A stretch of 5,157 bases of DNA, taken from contig CAMDVP010000213.1 in assembly GCA_945877525.1 (NCBI GenBank), positions 1 through 5,157 of the forward strand, given 5' to 3'. The notes under the pieces are model-generated. The model made no database searches and was not told the origin of the DNA. It saw only the letters and a program-made list of their open reading frames with translations. Of this stretch, positions 4,195-5,157 are shown piece after piece. The position numbers and the translations under genes are program-made. The stretch's first letter is position 1. Each line of letters opens with the position of its first letter. This DNA is from an uncultured Clostridia bacterium. GTDB taxonomy: Bacteria > Bacillota > Clostridia > Christensenellales > Aristaeellaceae.

Positions 4195-5157
4195 ATGAAG
4201 AAGTTTGTTGCCCTGCTGGCTGCGCTGGTCATGGTGCTTTCCATGTGCGCCTGCGCAACCGCAGAATCCGCCGAGACTGTGAAGGTCACCATCTGGCACA
4301 CCTTCACGGGCGCCCAGCAGGCTGCCCTGGAGCAGTTTGCCGCTGATTTCAACGCCAGCCAGTCCGAGTATGAGGTGATTGTGGAGTCCCAGGCCTATTC
4401 CGGCTTCACCGACACCGTGTTCAACGCCGTGGCGAACGGCGTTGGCCCCAGCATCATCTTCAACTACGCCTCCACCGCTTCCGACTATGTGAAGGACGGC
4501 CTGGTGCTGGATCTGACCCCCTACATTTTTGACGAAGAGATCGGCATGGCCGAGGTGTACAACTCCCTGCCCGAGGGCATCCGCGCGGAAACCGTGGGCT
4601 TCGAGGATGGCGGCATGCACGCCCTGCCCGGCGTGACCACCGGCCCCGTGCTGTTCTACAACAAGACCATGTTCGACGAGCTGAACCTGCAGGTTCCCAC
4701 CACCTGGGAGGAGCTGGCCGAGGTCGCCAAGACCATCACCGAGCAGAAGGGCTGCTACGGCTTCGCCGCCGACTCCCTGACCGACCTGATGCAGTCCCTG
4801 ATGATCCAGTCCGGCGCGGGCTACATCGACACCGAGAAGGACGAAGTGCTGTTCAACACCCCCGAAGCCACTGCCTGGCTGAAGTGGTATGGCGACAACG
4901 TGCAGGCCGGCTACTTTGCCTCTGCTCCCACCGGCGATTACTATTCCAACGACTTCAACGCCAGCCTGGTGGCCTGCTACCTGGGCTCCTGCGCGGGCGA
5001 GCCCTACATCGTGCCCGACGGCTTTGAGTACGATGTGGCGCCCATGGTGCGCGGCATCAACGGCACCGAGTGGTATCCTTCCTGGAACCGCGGCCCCATC
5101 GTGTTCAAGAAGGACGACGCGACCAACAAGGGCGCGTACCTGTTTGTGAAGTACTTC
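4195..5157 (+). CDS. Extracellular solute-binding protein, family 1 (partial, 3' end outside window)
   Basis: The first 321 codons are present; the frame is open to the window edge, and family members are usually about 420-450 residues, so roughly 100 or more are missing. It would be the substrate-capturing component of an ABC importer of the carbohydrate (CUT1) type. The N-terminus MKKFVALLAALVMVLSMCAC is a secretion signal. C20 after MCA (or C18) may be the lipid-anchored cysteine; cleavage after ATA at residue 23 is the alternative. Family landmarks are VTIWHTFTGAQQAALEQFAADFN (31-53, broken by no gaps), GVGPSIIFNYASTASDYV (82-99), TTGPVLFYNKTMFDEL (148-163) followed by PTTWEEL (168-174), and NRGPIVFKKDDATNKGAY (298-315). 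The WH-x3-G start and the SLMIQSGAGYI stretch (201-211) resemble glycerol-3-phosphate-type binding proteins (UgpB), but the ligand cannot be read from this part. GGGAGGG (4181-4187) precedes the ATG by seven bases. Codons are nearly all G/C-ended, suggesting high expression. Permease genes would be expected downstream. Confidence 0.9.
   Translation, partial: MKKFVALLAALVMVLSMCACATAESAETVKVTIWHTFTGAQQAALEQFAADFNASQSEYEVIVESQAYSGFTDTVFNAVANGVGPSIIFNYASTASDYVKDGLVLDLTPYIFDEEIGMAEVYNSLPEGIRAETVGFEDGGMHALPGVTTGPVLFYNKTMFDELNLQVPTTWEELAEVAKTITEQKGCYGFAADSLTDLMQSLMIQSGAGYIDTEKDEVLFNTPEATAWLKWYGDNVQAGYFASAPTGDYYSNDFNASLVACYLGSCAGEPYIVPDGFEYDVAPMVRGINGTEWYPSWNRGPIVFKKDDATNKGAYLFVKYF

Noticed and set aside
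4177..4620. Minus-strand frame opposite the solute-binding protein start
   Set aside because: Shadow of a strongly biased real gene; low-complexity Gly/His composition and no start signals.
1..5157. CRISPR array, tRNA, rRNA, insertion sequence or attachment site
   Set aside because: No regularly spaced repeats, cloverleaf, rRNA-like stretches, transposase motifs or flanking direct repeats were seen by eye on either strand.

Overview
The window reads as chromosomal DNA of a GC-rich, anaerobic Firmicute, most likely a Clostridia or Oscillospirales-type gut or sediment bacterium. This is inferred from strong AGGAGG-type ribosome binding sites, mostly G/C-ended codons, Gram-positive-style secretion signals with possible lipoboxes, and AT-rich promoter tracts set in GC-rich coding sequence. 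I cannot name the species.

Layout. Positions 1-502 hold no intact gene. They contain what looks like the wreckage of an ABC-transporter operon: a short hydrophobic reading frame (102-191), then a TTG-started 29-residue frame (206-295) that matches the N-terminus of an ABC ATPase and stops before the Walker A motif. Two tandem terminator-like hairpins (301-338 and 358-400) follow, and then the promoter region of the next gene. Positions 503-1972 (+) encode a secreted alkaline phosphatase with every catalytic and metal-binding residue present. After a strong intercistronic hairpin comes 2039-3181 (+), a multi-pass membrane protein of the YibE/F family. Meeting it tail to tail, with only 3 bp between the stop codons, is 3185-3985 (-), a FRG-domain protein. 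A roughly 209-bp divergent intergenic region separates its start from 4195-5157 (+), the first 321 codons of a family 1 extracellular solute-binding protein that runs off the window edge.

How the genes may work together. The phosphatase would release inorganic phosphate from phospho-esters outside the membrane. The solute-binding protein resembles the sugar / glycerol-3-phosphate (UgpB-like) class. Both promoters share an extended -10 element (TGCTAYAAT) and have TTTACA-like repeats at 11-bp spacing upstream, in the same helical phase relative to the -10. That is the arrangement expected of PhoP/PhoB boxes, so a phosphate-starvation link between them is a reasonable hypothesis, not a demonstrated fact. 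The YibE/F protein and the FRG protein belong to families without a firmly established biochemical role.

I do not see a clear new multi-gene system such as a defence island, CRISPR array or mobile element. The most interesting points are the gene remnants, the candidate Pho boxes, the structured leaders of the FRG and solute-binding-protein genes, and the orphan FRG gene inserted between transport and phosphate genes.
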